From contig NZ_JBGQOM010000011.1 in the NCBI RefSeq assembly GCF_052119645.1, forward strand, positions 95,556 to 159,555: a DNA stretch of 64,000 nt. Reading direction: 5' to 3'. Each line of letters starts with the position of its first letter. Positions within the stretch are counted from its first letter, which is position 1. The position numbers and the translations under genes were made by a program. Origin of the DNA: Paraglaciecola sp030730205 (GTDB lineage Bacteria > Pseudomonadota > Gammaproteobacteria > Enterobacterales > Alteromonadaceae). This document shows, one piece after another, positions 46,245-55,986 of the stretch. The notes below the pieces were generated by a model. The model was not told the DNA's origin, ran no database searches, and saw nothing but the letters and a program-made list of their open reading frames with translations.

Positions 46245-46862
46245 TTGAAAATGAGAATGTCAATTTTTGCCGTATTGTTGTGCGTAGTCGCAGGGCATAG
46301 CAGAGCGGTAGAAGGCTTATACGGAGTATCGACTATTGGCGCCGCAAACACAGAGTTTAGTGGTGCCGATTTGACGTCCATGTCGTATAAATTGGGTATC
46401 GGTTATCAGATTGAGCGTCAATGGTATTTTGAAGCAGGTTTTCAAAAGTTAGCGAATGACTCGCTGGCCACTGAATTGCCCAGCTCCATGGCGCAATTAC
46501 AAGATGGTAGTATGCCCTTAGACGCCTCGGCGCTTTATGCCGCGTTTTTAGGTAAAGCGGCAGGGCCGGCTGGTGAATTATTCTATCGAGTTGGCCTACT
46601 CAAAACAGATACCAAGGGGCAACAAGTGTTGCAGGGTGAGCAGAGCTGTGCATTAGGTAAGGGCACTTCAATTGCGTTAAGTGCAGAAGAAACCTATACG
46701 TTTTGTGAATTTGACGAGGGCGGTATAGCTGGTGTAATTGGTATTGGTTTTGATTTTTTTATTGGTCCAAGAACGATGCTTAGAACTGAAATTGAATATA
46801 TCAAAGGCGAGAATAATTTTACTGCGAGCGCTGCATATTTAGGTTTACGCTACAATTTTTAA
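46245..46862 (+). CDS. Small outer-membrane beta-barrel protein
   Basis: A 205-residue protein with a signal peptide (SIFAVLLCVVAGHSRA) and an OmpA/OmpW-like eight-strand barrel pattern (GLYGVSTIG, MSYKLGIGYQIERQWYFEAGFQ, ALYAAFLGKA, LFYRVGLLKT, VIGIGFDFF, TMLRTEIEYI) ending YLGLRYNF with terminal Phe. One external loop holds two cysteines (EQSCALG and YTFCEF). The TTG at 46245 is supported by AAGGAG eight bases upstream; an ATG six bases on is the alternative. Its 3' end overlaps the amidohydrolase gene by four bases. Role unknown. Confidence 0.8.
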   Translation: MKMRMSIFAVLLCVVAGHSRAVEGLYGVSTIGAANTEFSGADLTSMSYKLGIGYQIERQWYFEAGFQKLANDSLATELPSSMAQLQDGSMPLDASALYAAFLGKAAGPAGELFYRVGLLKTDTKGQQVLQGEQSCALGKGTSIALSAEETYTFCEFDEGGIAGVIGIGFDFFIGPRTMLRTEIEYIKGENNFTASAAYLGLRYNF

Positions 46863-47719
46863 TTTAATTTGTACCAATGAGCCGCATTGTTGTATGCAAG
46901 TTGTTGGAATAAGTTAGCGCTTAGATGTAATTCAGTTTTGTAGCCTTGCCATAACTCTAGGTAGGGACGACTCAAGGTACAAAGTGGAAAGTTACTGGCT
47001 AACATCACTCTAGGCGAGCCAAAACACGTAATTACTTGTTTAAGTGGCTTTTCTATAGCTTGAAAAGACCACTGCCGATTGGCCATTTCCCAGCCTGACA
47101 ATTTAATCGCAATATTTTCACAATCCCGTAAATAGTGAATATTGTCCTGCCATTTATTATCTTCAATTGTGCCTGAAACTGGCGGCCAACCTGCGTGATT
47201 GATAATTATTCTGAGGTTTTTATGTTGCTTTGCATGCTTAATTAATTCGTGCACAGCGCCAGTATCATGCACTGGGAATTGTGCATCAAAACTTAAGTTC
47301 ATTTCATTTAAAACGGCAAAGTTTCGTGCACATTGTGGATGGCTTAAAATAGCTAAAGCCTCATCATCCAATATATGCCTGATCCCAACTACTGATTTTC
47401 GCTTAGCTAAAATTTGCATAGTATGAGCAAAGTCAGTTGAATATAAATTAGCGCAAGCAACCGATTTAAATCGAAGCTTGCACGTTGACTCAAGCCAATC
47501 AATTTCTCGCCAAGGATGCTCGTTATCAAAGCCTGCTTCAATATGCACAAAACCTGCTAAATTTAGGCCCGCAGTCAGGCGTAAATCCGCTTCACCAACA
47601 TTTTTTGCGATGGTTTTTTTATCAGGCCAAAAGGGTGGTTTATCTGGTTTTAGCCAGCCGTAGTCACCTAAGTCTAAGGCAAATAAATGGAGATGGGGAT
47701 CAACAATGTTTTGTGTCAT
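46859..47719 (-). CDS. Amidohydrolase, L-fuconolactonase-like
   Basis: A 286-residue amidohydrolase-2/COG3618 family protein. The metal site starts with IVDPHLHLF, then the conserved FVHIEAGFD, FDAQFP, IINHAGWPP and the late Asp-equivalent region VMLASNFPL. In the last, the usual Asp (often SDWP) is Asn, which is odd. Family members hydrolyse sugar lactones such as L-fucono-1,4-lactone. It lies 46 bases after an SDR dehydrogenase gene that could make the lactone, so the pair probably oxidises and opens an aldose. Confidence 0.85.
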   Translation of the reverse strand: MTQNIVDPHLHLFALDLGDYGWLKPDKPPFWPDKKTIAKNVGEADLRLTAGLNLAGFVHIEAGFDNEHPWREIDWLESTCKLRFKSVACANLYSTDFAHTMQILAKRKSVVGIRHILDDEALAILSHPQCARNFAVLNEMNLSFDAQFPVHDTGAVHELIKHAKQHKNLRIIINHAGWPPVSGTIEDNKWQDNIHYLRDCENIAIKLSGWEMANRQWSFQAIEKPLKQVITCFGSPRVMLASNFPLCTLSRPYLELWQGYKTELHLSANLFQQLAYNNAAHWYKLN

Positions 47720-47765
47720 GTCAGCTCTATTTGCTGTGGTTTAATTACGTGTTGTGACATCTACC

Positions 47766-48524
47766 TTACTGTGCGGTATACCCACCGTCGATAACGTGCA
47801 AACTTCCGGTAACAAATGCGGCATCCTCACTGGCTAAAAAGAATGCCATCGCGGCGACTTCTTTTGATTGCCCTAATCGACCCAAGGGTTGTAATGCGGC
47901 TTCTTCACTATGAACTTGTTGTTCATCTGCTCCGGATTTCTCAACGTATCTCGCTATCGCCTGATGATACAATGGCGTCTCGATGGTGCCGGGGCAAATG
48001 GCATTTGCACGAATATTAAAACTGGCGTAATCCAATGCGGTGGTTTTTGCTAACGAAGCAAGGGCAGCTTTACTCATGTTGTAGGCAAAGGAGTTACGCT
48101 TAGCAATAAGAGCTTGATCCGAAGCCATATATAAAATAACCCCTGCTTGCTGTTCTTTCATCAAAGGAAGAACGGCTTTGGTCGCATTGATAGCCCCCTT
48201 AACATTTAAGGCAAAAACTCGCTCAAACTCAGCATCGGAGGTCGTTTCAATGGTACCAGAAAAATGAATGCCGGCATTCGAGATCAGTACGTCTACTCTT
48301 TGGTATTGTTGCAATACCTTATTCAACACTGTGCGTGTTTCAGCGCTATCACTCAAATCACAGGGCCACCAGTCAATATTACATTGCTTTAGTGCTGGTT
48401 TTTGAATATCCAAATTGACTACTTGGTAGCCATTAAGGGCAAATCGTTCACATATGGCTTCACCTATGCCTGCGCTCCCTCCCGTTACAATACAGACAGG
48501 AAAAGGTGAGGGTTGTTGAGTCAT
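47766..48524 (-). CDS. Short-chain dehydrogenase, sugar dehydrogenase-like
   Basis: A 252-residue classical SDR. The cofactor loop is TGGSAGIG (14-21), NAG at 83-85, catalytic Ser135, Tyr148 and Lys152, and the late GSLHVIDGGYTAQ. The Asp near residue 39 (VVNLDIQ) favours NAD over NADP. With the downstream lactonase-like gene it fits L-fucose (or D-arabinose/L-galactose) dehydrogenase followed by lactonase. Exact sugar is inference. Divergent from tamA. Confidence 0.87.
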   Translation of the reverse strand: MTQQPSPFPVCIVTGGSAGIGEAICERFALNGYQVVNLDIQKPALKQCNIDWWPCDLSDSAETRTVLNKVLQQYQRVDVLISNAGIHFSGTIETTSDAEFERVFALNVKGAINATKAVLPLMKEQQAGVILYMASDQALIAKRNSFAYNMSKAALASLAKTTALDYASFNIRANAICPGTIETPLYHQAIARYVEKSGADEQQVHSEEAALQPLGRLGQSKEVAAMAFFLASEDAAFVTGSLHVIDGGYTAQ

Positions 48525-48822
48525 AATTTAATTGCACCATGAAAATTACCAAAGAAGGCTTAGGGTAAAGCAAAGTTAATGTGCTACCAAGTGATAATTA
48601 AATACGAATAAACGAATGCTCTGAACAGAATCATTGCTTACAACTTTACACTAAAAAGTTGCTAGGCTTGGCATACATGCTTGGTTGAATATTGTAAAAT
48701 CTGCCCTTACTCAGTTGGATTAACAACAAAAATAGTGAACTTGCACCGCCTCCTAGGTTCAAAAGCTGCTGTTTCAACATACTATTCCACTAACGATTAC
48801 TTTAAATACAGAGAGAGATGAT

Positions 48823-50577
48823 TTGTCTTTAAGTTTGAAAAGATTTTTCTACAATATGCTGCTATTTGTCACAATATCTGTAGGCAGTTCAGCGCTGTGG
48901 GCTGCAAACGTTGATGTTAAAGGCATTAAAAATGACAAAATCCTGACTAATGTCAATGCCCATATTGACAGTATAGAGCCGCCCGTAGCAACGTATCAGT
49001 TTGAACAGTATCAGTTGCAGTTAGTTGAAAAAGTGAAATTAGCGGTTGAAGTTTATGGATATTATCAAAGTCTAATACGGGTCAATTTGCCCGATACTAA
49101 GCTCAAAAATAGTCGCTGGAAAATCGAGGTAGAACTAGGTCCTGTTACTACTATAAAACAATTAGATATTGGGCTGGAGGGGGAGGGCAAACAAGATCCC
49201 ATTATTCAACAAGTGTTGGCCAATTTACCGTTGTCGGCAAATAAACCCTTACATCACGCAGACTATGAATCCAGTAAATCGAAGCTACAAAACGTGGCTT
49301 TGTCGCTTGGTTACTTTGATTTTAAGTTTACCGAACACAGCATAAAAGTATTCGAATCTTCAGCCACGGCCACTATTACGTTAAAGATGCAAACGGGCCA
49401 GCGGTTTCACTTTGGTGAATTACGTTTTCCTGAGGATCAGCGCGCCCAATCCCTAGTTTTAGAGTCGTTGCCGTTTAGTGAAGGGGAACCCTATGAGGCA
49501 AATAAGTTATCGATACTTAACCAGCGTTTAAAACAAACCCAATATTTTCAACATGTACTCGTGCGCCCGCTTGTTAAAGATGCCGAGGACTATGCCGTGC
49601 CAATAGAAATTATTTTGACTCACAAACCCCGAGATAACTTTGATTTAGGTGCTGGTTTTTCTTCTGATATTGGCCCGCGCTTTACTGCAAAATGGCAGCG
49701 TCCGTGGGTAAATAGTCTCGGTCATTCAATGGGGACAGAGCTTTTTATCTCAGGCCCAGAGCAATCAATTAGCCTGGATTATCGTGTTCCGATTGAAGAT
49801 CCAGTAAAAAACTACGCAAGTTTTCAGGTCGGTTTTCAGTCCCAAGATGATAATGATACCAACAGTAAACGTTATACCATGTCAGCGACTCGTTATTGGA
49901 CTGTGCCAGATTCCGACTGGCAAAGGGCCGTGTTTTTACGATTAGAACAAGAGACCTTTACCCAAGGCTTAGACGATGAAGAGACCACGCGTTTATTAAC
50001 CCCCGGATTTACGCTTAGTCGACTGCGAACTAAAGGGGGATTAGACGTCTATTGGGGGGATAAACAAACCCTCACCGTAGAAGGCGCAGCTGATGCCTTG
50101 TTTTCAGATATAAACCTACTTCGGATTACCGCTCAAACAAAATGGTTGCGCAGCTGGGACGAACATAGGGTGTTATTGCGGGCTGACCTAGGTGCAATTG
50201 AAACCAGTGATTTTGATCAAGTGCCCTCAAGTTTGCGATATTTTGCCGGTGGCGATCAAAGTATTCGAGGCTTTGGTTATCGAGATTTATCGCCTTTCGT
50301 TTTGGATGAAAACAACAATACAGAGTTAACCGGTGGGCGTTATTTGGCAGTGGGCAGTGCCGAATACAGTTATCCCGTTGCTGAAAATTGGCGTTTGGCT
50401 CTTTTTGTTGATGCCGGTACTGCGACCAATGATTTTTCTGGCGACTACGCTACTGGTATTGGCGCCGGTGTCAATTGGTTAAGCCCCGTTGGTCCGGTAC
50501 GCATGTATCTTGGTTGGGGCAATAGCAGCTACGAGTCAACCACGCGCTTGCACTTTTCGATGGGGCCAGCATTATGA
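48823..50577 (+). CDS. tamA: TamA, outer-membrane translocation and assembly module
   Basis: An Omp85-family protein of 584 residues that, with TamB, helps insert certain outer-membrane proteins and move phospholipid. A signal peptide (about residues 1-28) is followed by three POTRA domains (about 29-270) and a 16-strand barrel. The Omp85 motif is visible in RYFAGGDQSIRGFGYRDL, and the end is LHFSMGPAL rather than the usual Phe. The start is TTG at 48823 with GAGAGAG five bases upstream; the ATG at 48818 is out of frame. It overlaps tamB by four bases (ATGA). Confidence 0.94.
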   Translation: MSLSLKRFFYNMLLFVTISVGSSALWAANVDVKGIKNDKILTNVNAHIDSIEPPVATYQFEQYQLQLVEKVKLAVEVYGYYQSLIRVNLPDTKLKNSRWKIEVELGPVTTIKQLDIGLEGEGKQDPIIQQVLANLPLSANKPLHHADYESSKSKLQNVALSLGYFDFKFTEHSIKVFESSATATITLKMQTGQRFHFGELRFPEDQRAQSLVLESLPFSEGEPYEANKLSILNQRLKQTQYFQHVLVRPLVKDAEDYAVPIEIILTHKPRDNFDLGAGFSSDIGPRFTAKWQRPWVNSLGHSMGTELFISGPEQSISLDYRVPIEDPVKNYASFQVGFQSQDDNDTNSKRYTMSATRYWTVPDSDWQRAVFLRLEQETFTQGLDDEETTRLLTPGFTLSRLRTKGGLDVYWGDKQTLTVEGAADALFSDINLLRITAQTKWLRSWDEHRVLLRADLGAIETSDFDQVPSSLRYFAGGDQSIRGFGYRDLSPFVLDENNNTELTGGRYLAVGSAEYSYPVAENWRLALFVDAGTATNDFSGDYATGIGAGVNWLSPVGPVRMYLGWGNSSYESTTRLHFSMGPAL

Positions 50578-53500
50578 AAATATTCAAATGGACAGGCATG
50601 ACATTTTTAGCCCTTTTATGCAGTCTGATGCTTATAGGTTTACTTGCATTTACACCTTGGGGGAGCCACGTACTGCTTAATGGTGCAGATGCTTGGCTTG
50701 ACGAATTAAGTCTGGATTACAAAAGTGGTGGCTTAGGCTCCGAACTGCAATTGAACCAGGTGAAGTGGCAGCAAGACGCGATAAATATCCATATTGAAAA
50801 CGTGCAATTAGACCTTGATTGGGGCTGTCTTTGGTCATTATCGGTGTGTATCGAACATCTCAAATCTGGCAATATTCAGGTTAATATTGTCCCTATAGCC
50901 AATGAAAAATCTACCGCAGAGCCCTTAGAAAAGCTTACCTTACCCTTTTATTTACGGGTGAAACGACTCGAACTTGGCGTCTTAGACCTTACAGTACAAG
51001 ATCAATTAAACCTAAGTTGGAGAGGCCTCAGCGCCTCCCTTAACTTTGAGCAAGAACTTGAAGTTGAAACCCTTAATATCAATGCTCTACAGTTTGATAT
51101 CTTGTCAAATGATGCTGCTGGCGCCAGTAAACCAACTGAGTGGACGGCATTTGAGTATCAGCCAATTACGCAATTTGCGATTGATTTGCCGCTGGTTTTT
51201 GACCTAGCTGACCTTAACATCAGCCCCTTTACCTTGAGCACTAATGGCCAAACGAGGCTTCAGTTATCGTCAGTTCAGCTTTCCGCTAAGGCCGATGATA
51301 AAACCTTAAGTGTCAGGCAGTTCATTGTTCGCCATAAGCTAGGAGAGGTTTCTGCTACTGCCGATATAGGCCTTGAGGGAAACTTACAACATGAACTGAA
51401 TTTAGGCGCAAAGTACAAAGAACCTCAGGGCGGAGTCGTCAATCTTAGCGTATCCTCAGTAGGCGATTTGCAACAGCTTAATGCTGATGTGACAGCCAGC
51501 GGGCTCGTAAATGCTACTATAGCTCTTCAGGCAGAATTGGCTAAAGACAAGCTCCCTCTTGACCTCACAATATCGTGGCAAAATCTCACTTGGCCTTTAC
51601 GTCATCAAACGCAGTTGGCAGAGCAATTTCAATCAACACAAGGACAAATAAGTTTAGTGGGCGATCTCGACAGGCTTAGCTTACAGGGCAATGGTAAAAT
51701 AGCGGGCCAGGGTATTCCTAGCACTTCATTTACCTTACAAGGTAAGGCGGACAGAGAGCAACTGGTGCTTGACTTACTAAAACTCAACACCTTAGGTGGA
51801 GATATTGTTGCTAAGGGCAAGGTGGCGTTTGCCAATAGTCTAGAGATTACCAGTCGTATTGATATGCAACATATCAATCCTGGCGTCATGTTACCTGATT
51901 ACCAAGCAGATATTAATGGTGGAATGCAAGCCAGAGTGTTTAATTCAGCTGGACAGTGGCAGGCAGAATTAAGTGAGCTAGATATCAATGGTCTGTGGCG
52001 AAATTATCCACTTAATATCACAGGGAGTGCCAAGCTTGACGATTCTGCCGCTGTGGTGCTTAACAAACTCAGTATTCGAAATGGTGAAAACTCCATTCAA
52101 CTTAATGGTCAGCTAGACAGTGAGCGAAAGCTTGATGTGGATGTGATGGTCAACGCCGCTAACATTGGGCAAAGTATTGCCGAAATGCAAGGTAGCTTTT
52201 CACTTGATGCTAAGCTTAGCGGTAGTCTTGAACAACCTTCATTGCAGTATAGCTTACAAGGTCAAGAGTTGGCATTTGCCGATATCAACGTTAAAGCCTT
52301 TGATGGAAAAGGACAGATTATTTGGAACGATATCAAACCGGTTTCTCTTGAACTGAACGTGCAAAATATTATCGGCGTGAATAATCAGATCGATCAAGCT
52401 CGACTAAGCCTAAGCGGCAATGCCGCGGCTCATGAATTACTGCTTGATACCACCAGTAATAAAACCAATTTGCTGGCGAAAATCCAAGGTTCATTACAAA
52501 GCACGTCGTGGCAAGGACGCTGGTTAGAAGGACAAATCGAATCCACCTACGCTTCCTTGCAGTTAGCCGAGCCTTTTACGATTTCTGCGGATTGGCAGGA
52601 GCAGGCTTATTCAATTTCTCCGCATTGCTGGCAGCAAGAAAAAAGTGATTTGTGTATCAAACAAGCTAGTTTTGTAGGCCAGCAAGCCAAGTGGGATATT
52701 GCCTTACATGATCTCAATTTTATTCCTTTGTTACAGCGAGTGGTGCCGGCGTTTCCACCAATTGACTCTACTAGTCAATTAAGTTTGTCGGTAAAAGGTC
52801 AATGGTTGTTAAGTGAACTCCCCGAAGCCCAGCTTCATGCTAAATTGAGTCCAGCTACTTGGCGTTACACAGATAAAAAAGGCCTTGAACTGGTCATTGA
52901 AGAATTTGACCTCGATGCCCAAATTTCTCAACAGAATGTGAATGCCCAGGTTACCTTATCAGGGCCAGAAATTGGTTTGGTAGCGCTAGGTTTACAGGGA
53001 GAGGCAGGGACTCATGCAGACCAACTAGACAGACCCATCACAGGCGAGCTTAATCTCAGCCGAATTAACCTTGCGCCATTGAGGGTCTTTATTCCCGAAC
53101 TTGATAAGTTGGAGGGAAAACTAGCCGGTGATGCACAAATAAGTGGCACCCTAAAACAACCTTTAGTGAATGGCTCTATTGTGCTCAGCAACGGCGCAGT
53201 ACAAGGGCAGAATATTCCCTTAATTGTGAGCGATGTTAACCAAACACTAGAGTTGCAAGGTGATAAAGCTTCGCTCAGTGGAACCTATTTATTAGGTAAG
53301 GGCAAAGGAACCATCAACGGTAAATTGGCGTGGCGCCCTGATGTAAGTGGTCAAATCAACATAGCTGGACAAAATTTAGAGCTCGATTACCAAAGCATGT
53401 TAAGAGCACAGGTTAGCCCTAACATTGATGTTCAGTTTTCGCCCGATACGGTCAAAGTCCGTGGAGAAGTAATTGTACCCTATGCGCGTTTCAAATTACG

Positions 53501-54362
53501 TGACTTGCCTCAAGGCACTGTTTCTCCTTCCAAGGATGTTGTATTGGTTGAGCAAGAAAAAGCACTATCACAAGAACAACAGATCATCGATTTACGTGTA
53601 CTTGTTTCAGTTGATCCCAAACAAAGTAACGAGGTAAAACTCGATGCCTTTGGTTTAACCACGGACTTACGCGGCACCATGCAACTTGAAAGCAGTAAAC
53701 TAGGTATGGTGGCCAATGGTGATGTGCAATTAATCAATGGTCGTTACCGCGCCTATGGGCAAAACTTACTGATCCGTGAGGGTGACATTGCTTTTAATGG
53801 CCCCTTAGATAGCCCTTATTTGAATATTGAGGCGGTACGCGATCCGAAGTTAACTGCAGATGATGTTGTTGCCGGTATTAGGGTAAGTGGTGTGGCGGAG
53901 AATCCCAAAGTTGAAGTGTTTTCAGAGCCTTCTATGGAGCAGCAACAAAGTTTGTCCTATATGTTAACCGGACGAGGTCTAGGGCAGTCGAGTGGTGACA
54001 GTCAAGATACAATCTTAACCAACATGTTACTCGGATTTGGCCTAGGGCAAAGTGAAAATATGGTGACCAATATAGGCCAAAAATTGGGCTTTAAAGATGT
54101 CGCCTTAGATACCAGTGGTCAAGGCGATGGAACCCAATTATCCGTATCGGGCTATGTCGCCCCAGGTGTGCAATTACGTTACGGTATTGGTGTATTTGAT
54201 TCAGTGTCAGAGGTAGCAATACGCTATGAACTGTTACCACAGTTATACATTGAGGCCGTCAACGGTGTAGGCACTGCCATAGATATTTATTACAGTTTCA
54301 GTATCGAAGGCAGCCAAAACGAAAAAGTGAAAGAGCAAAAAGAGTTAAAAGCGCAACAATAA
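50574..54362 (+). CDS. tamB: TamB, inner-membrane anchored translocation module
   Basis: A 1262-residue AsmA/TamB-type protein. One N-terminal membrane helix (about 8-28) anchors it; the long middle is predicted as an extended beta-groove that spans the periplasm and carries lipid. The C-terminal TamB (DUF490) domain has VKVRGEVIVPYARFKLRDLP, DVQLINGRYRAYGQNLLIREGD, then SYMLTGRGLGQS and VALDTSGQGDGTQLSVSGYV. Length is normal. Translation is coupled to tamA by the ATGA overlap. Confidence 0.95.
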   Translation: MKIFKWTGMTFLALLCSLMLIGLLAFTPWGSHVLLNGADAWLDELSLDYKSGGLGSELQLNQVKWQQDAINIHIENVQLDLDWGCLWSLSVCIEHLKSGNIQVNIVPIANEKSTAEPLEKLTLPFYLRVKRLELGVLDLTVQDQLNLSWRGLSASLNFEQELEVETLNINALQFDILSNDAAGASKPTEWTAFEYQPITQFAIDLPLVFDLADLNISPFTLSTNGQTRLQLSSVQLSAKADDKTLSVRQFIVRHKLGEVSATADIGLEGNLQHELNLGAKYKEPQGGVVNLSVSSVGDLQQLNADVTASGLVNATIALQAELAKDKLPLDLTISWQNLTWPLRHQTQLAEQFQSTQGQISLVGDLDRLSLQGNGKIAGQGIPSTSFTLQGKADREQLVLDLLKLNTLGGDIVAKGKVAFANSLEITSRIDMQHINPGVMLPDYQADINGGMQARVFNSAGQWQAELSELDINGLWRNYPLNITGSAKLDDSAAVVLNKLSIRNGENSIQLNGQLDSERKLDVDVMVNAANIGQSIAEMQGSFSLDAKLSGSLEQPSLQYSLQGQELAFADINVKAFDGKGQIIWNDIKPVSLELNVQNIIGVNNQIDQARLSLSGNAAAHELLLDTTSNKTNLLAKIQGSLQSTSWQGRWLEGQIESTYASLQLAEPFTISADWQEQAYSISPHCWQQEKSDLCIKQASFVGQQAKWDIALHDLNFIPLLQRVVPAFPPIDSTSQLSLSVKGQWLLSELPEAQLHAKLSPATWRYTDKKGLELVIEEFDLDAQISQQNVNAQVTLSGPEIGLVALGLQGEAGTHADQLDRPITGELNLSRINLAPLRVFIPELDKLEGKLAGDAQISGTLKQPLVNGSIVLSNGAVQGQNIPLIVSDVNQTLELQGDKASLSGTYLLGKGKGTINGKLAWRPDVSGQINIAGQNLELDYQSMLRAQVSPNIDVQFSPDTVKVRGEVIVPYARFKLRDLPQGTVSPSKDVVLVEQEKALSQEQQIIDLRVLVSVDPKQSNEVKLDAFGLTTDLRGTMQLESSKLGMVANGDVQLINGRYRAYGQNLLIREGDIAFNGPLDSPYLNIEAVRDPKLTADDVVAGIRVSGVAENPKVEVFSEPSMEQQQSLSYMLTGRGLGQSSGDSQDTILTNMLLGFGLGQSENMVTNIGQKLGFKDVALDTSGQGDGTQLSVSGYVAPGVQLRYGIGVFDSVSEVAIRYELLPQLYIEAVNGVGTAIDIYYSFSIEGSQNEKVKEQKELKAQQ

Positions 54363-54481
54363 ACTCCGTTAGTGCAGTGGTTTGCCATGTAAAACGTCTT
54401 ATACTGATGATTGATAAAGCTTAAATTTTTGGCCTACTATTTGCTGTTAGATCTAAAGTTAATCGGTAATTGAGCATAAAA

Positions 54482-55144
54482 ATGACGCATCACAACAAAC
54501 TTAGCTACAGTGTAATTTTGGCCATGAGCATGGCGTTATCGGCTTGTTCTATATTTGAACCCGCTGCAGTCGCAAGCTCCCTTCAAGCAGCGTGCAGTGA
54601 TGGGCATCCATGTGGTGGCGCAGTGGTTGAAGAGCCGTCAAACGAGGACACACTCGATTTGTCTCAATATCGCGCGCACTCAGTACCAACTGCTTTTTCA
54701 ACACCAGTGCATTTTCAAATGTTAGACAATTACGTGGAGCAGATGGCCATAGACTTAAGTCGCGAGTTAGTGGATTTAAGTATGGAATATCCCATCGCGG
54801 TGACCTCGTTTGTACAGCTTGATTCGACCCTAGATAACGCTGATAGCTTAGGTAATCAGCTTGCCGAAAGTTTTATTACTGAATTGCGCAAGGTGGGGTT
54901 GTTGGTAAATGACCATAAGGTCACTGGCAATATCGCGGTCAGCCCCACGGGTGATTTCGCCTTAAGTCGGGATCCTATGCAACTAAAGTCTGCGCAAAAC
55001 ATTGGCTACGTGTTAACCGGTACCATGGTAAAGAACAATAAAGGCATGATGATTAACGCTAGGATTGTTGGCGTAAGTAGCAATGTTGTCGTGGCTGCAA
55101 CCTCAAAACTAATCCCTAATATAATGCTAACAGAATTGCAGTAG
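54482..55144 (+). CDS. FlgO-type lipoprotein, convergent paralogue 1
   Basis: A FlgO-domain lipoprotein of about 220 residues. I chose the ATG at 54482 (MTHHNKLSYSV) with lipobox ALSAC; a TTG twelve bases earlier is possible. A cysteine-containing linker (LQAACSDGHPCGG) follows. The FlgO domain (about 80-215) has PIAVTSFVQLDS, GNQLAESFITELRKVGL, SPTGDFALSRD, YVLTGTM and INARIVGVSSNVVVAA. It is closely similar to the gene converging from the right and more distant from that at 4879-5487. It lies 120 bases after tamB. Confidence 0.82.
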   Translation: MTHHNKLSYSVILAMSMALSACSIFEPAAVASSLQAACSDGHPCGGAVVEEPSNEDTLDLSQYRAHSVPTAFSTPVHFQMLDNYVEQMAIDLSRELVDLSMEYPIAVTSFVQLDSTLDNADSLGNQLAESFITELRKVGLLVNDHKVTGNIAVSPTGDFALSRDPMQLKSAQNIGYVLTGTMVKNNKGMMINARIVGVSSNVVVAATSKLIPNIMLTELQ

Positions 55145-55245
55145 CGTAATAATGATACGCTATATTAAGCGTTAAGTGAGGGAGAAATATGCCTTATCTA
55201 GAACAAATGCGCAGCCTAATTAATACTGCGTTTTTTTCGCTTGGT

Positions 55246-55986
55246 TTATTGGCTGCTGACGAGTTTAATACCGTCTTTTAAGCCGTTAGAATTAATTGAT
55301 TGAGTGATCTCAGCAGGTAAAAAACTCTGCGCCGAACCCACTACCGCTTTACTGGATATTCCCACAATTCGAGCATTGACCAATACGCCGTCTTGGTGTT
55401 TGGTTAAGGTACCTAACAAAACGTATTGCACCGGTAAATTGTTGGGTAATTCTAAAAAATCACGGCTTAGCACAAAATCACCAGTGGGGGTAACACGCAC
55501 GTAATCCGTGGTTTTGAAATCAATAACAGGAATACCAAATTTATGTATTTCGTGAATAAAACTTTCGGCAATCTGATTACCCAACACATCGGCTTCTTCA
55601 AAGTTACTGTCTAAAAAGACAAAGCTGGTAACAGCCATTGGGGTTTCGGCGTTGACGTATTGTAAATTGCTAACTAAATCTTGCATCATGCCCCGAACAT
55701 AATGGTTAATATTGAAGTTTTTAGGATCAACATTATTCATTTTACTGTAATTGTTCGCTTGGTTTTGTGCATTAAACTGTTGCTTAAATTGGTTTTGGAA
55801 CTTGGTGCTGGCCTCCAATTGATTCATGTTTGGATTGGTTTGTTGTTGAACAACTTGACCTTGGCCACTTTCGATAAAGTATTGCTTATCTTGGTCCGAA
55901 TTTGACGTTACGTAGGCCTCGTTAGGATAGTTTGCACAGCCACCTAATGCGATGCCAACACATAAACTTAAACAATGAATCTTCAT
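55246..55986 (-). CDS. FlgO-type lipoprotein, convergent paralogue 2
   Basis: A 246-residue lipoprotein (signal with lipobox ALGGC) with a Gln/Asn-rich linker (about residues 35-90) and a FlgO domain (about 105-235): PMAVTSFVFLDS, GNQIAESFIHEIHKFGI, TPTGDFVLSRD, YVLLGTL and VNARIVGISSKAVV. The motif-by-motif match to the gene at 54482 indicates a duplication. The two converge with a 101-base gap. No flagellar genes are near. Confidence 0.82.
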   Translation of the reverse strand: MKIHCLSLCVGIALGGCANYPNEAYVTSNSDQDKQYFIESGQGQVVQQQTNPNMNQLEASTKFQNQFKQQFNAQNQANNYSKMNNVDPKNFNINHYVRGMMQDLVSNLQYVNAETPMAVTSFVFLDSNFEEADVLGNQIAESFIHEIHKFGIPVIDFKTTDYVRVTPTGDFVLSRDFLELPNNLPVQYVLLGTLTKHQDGVLVNARIVGISSKAVVGSAQSFLPAEITQSINSNGLKDGIKLVSSQ

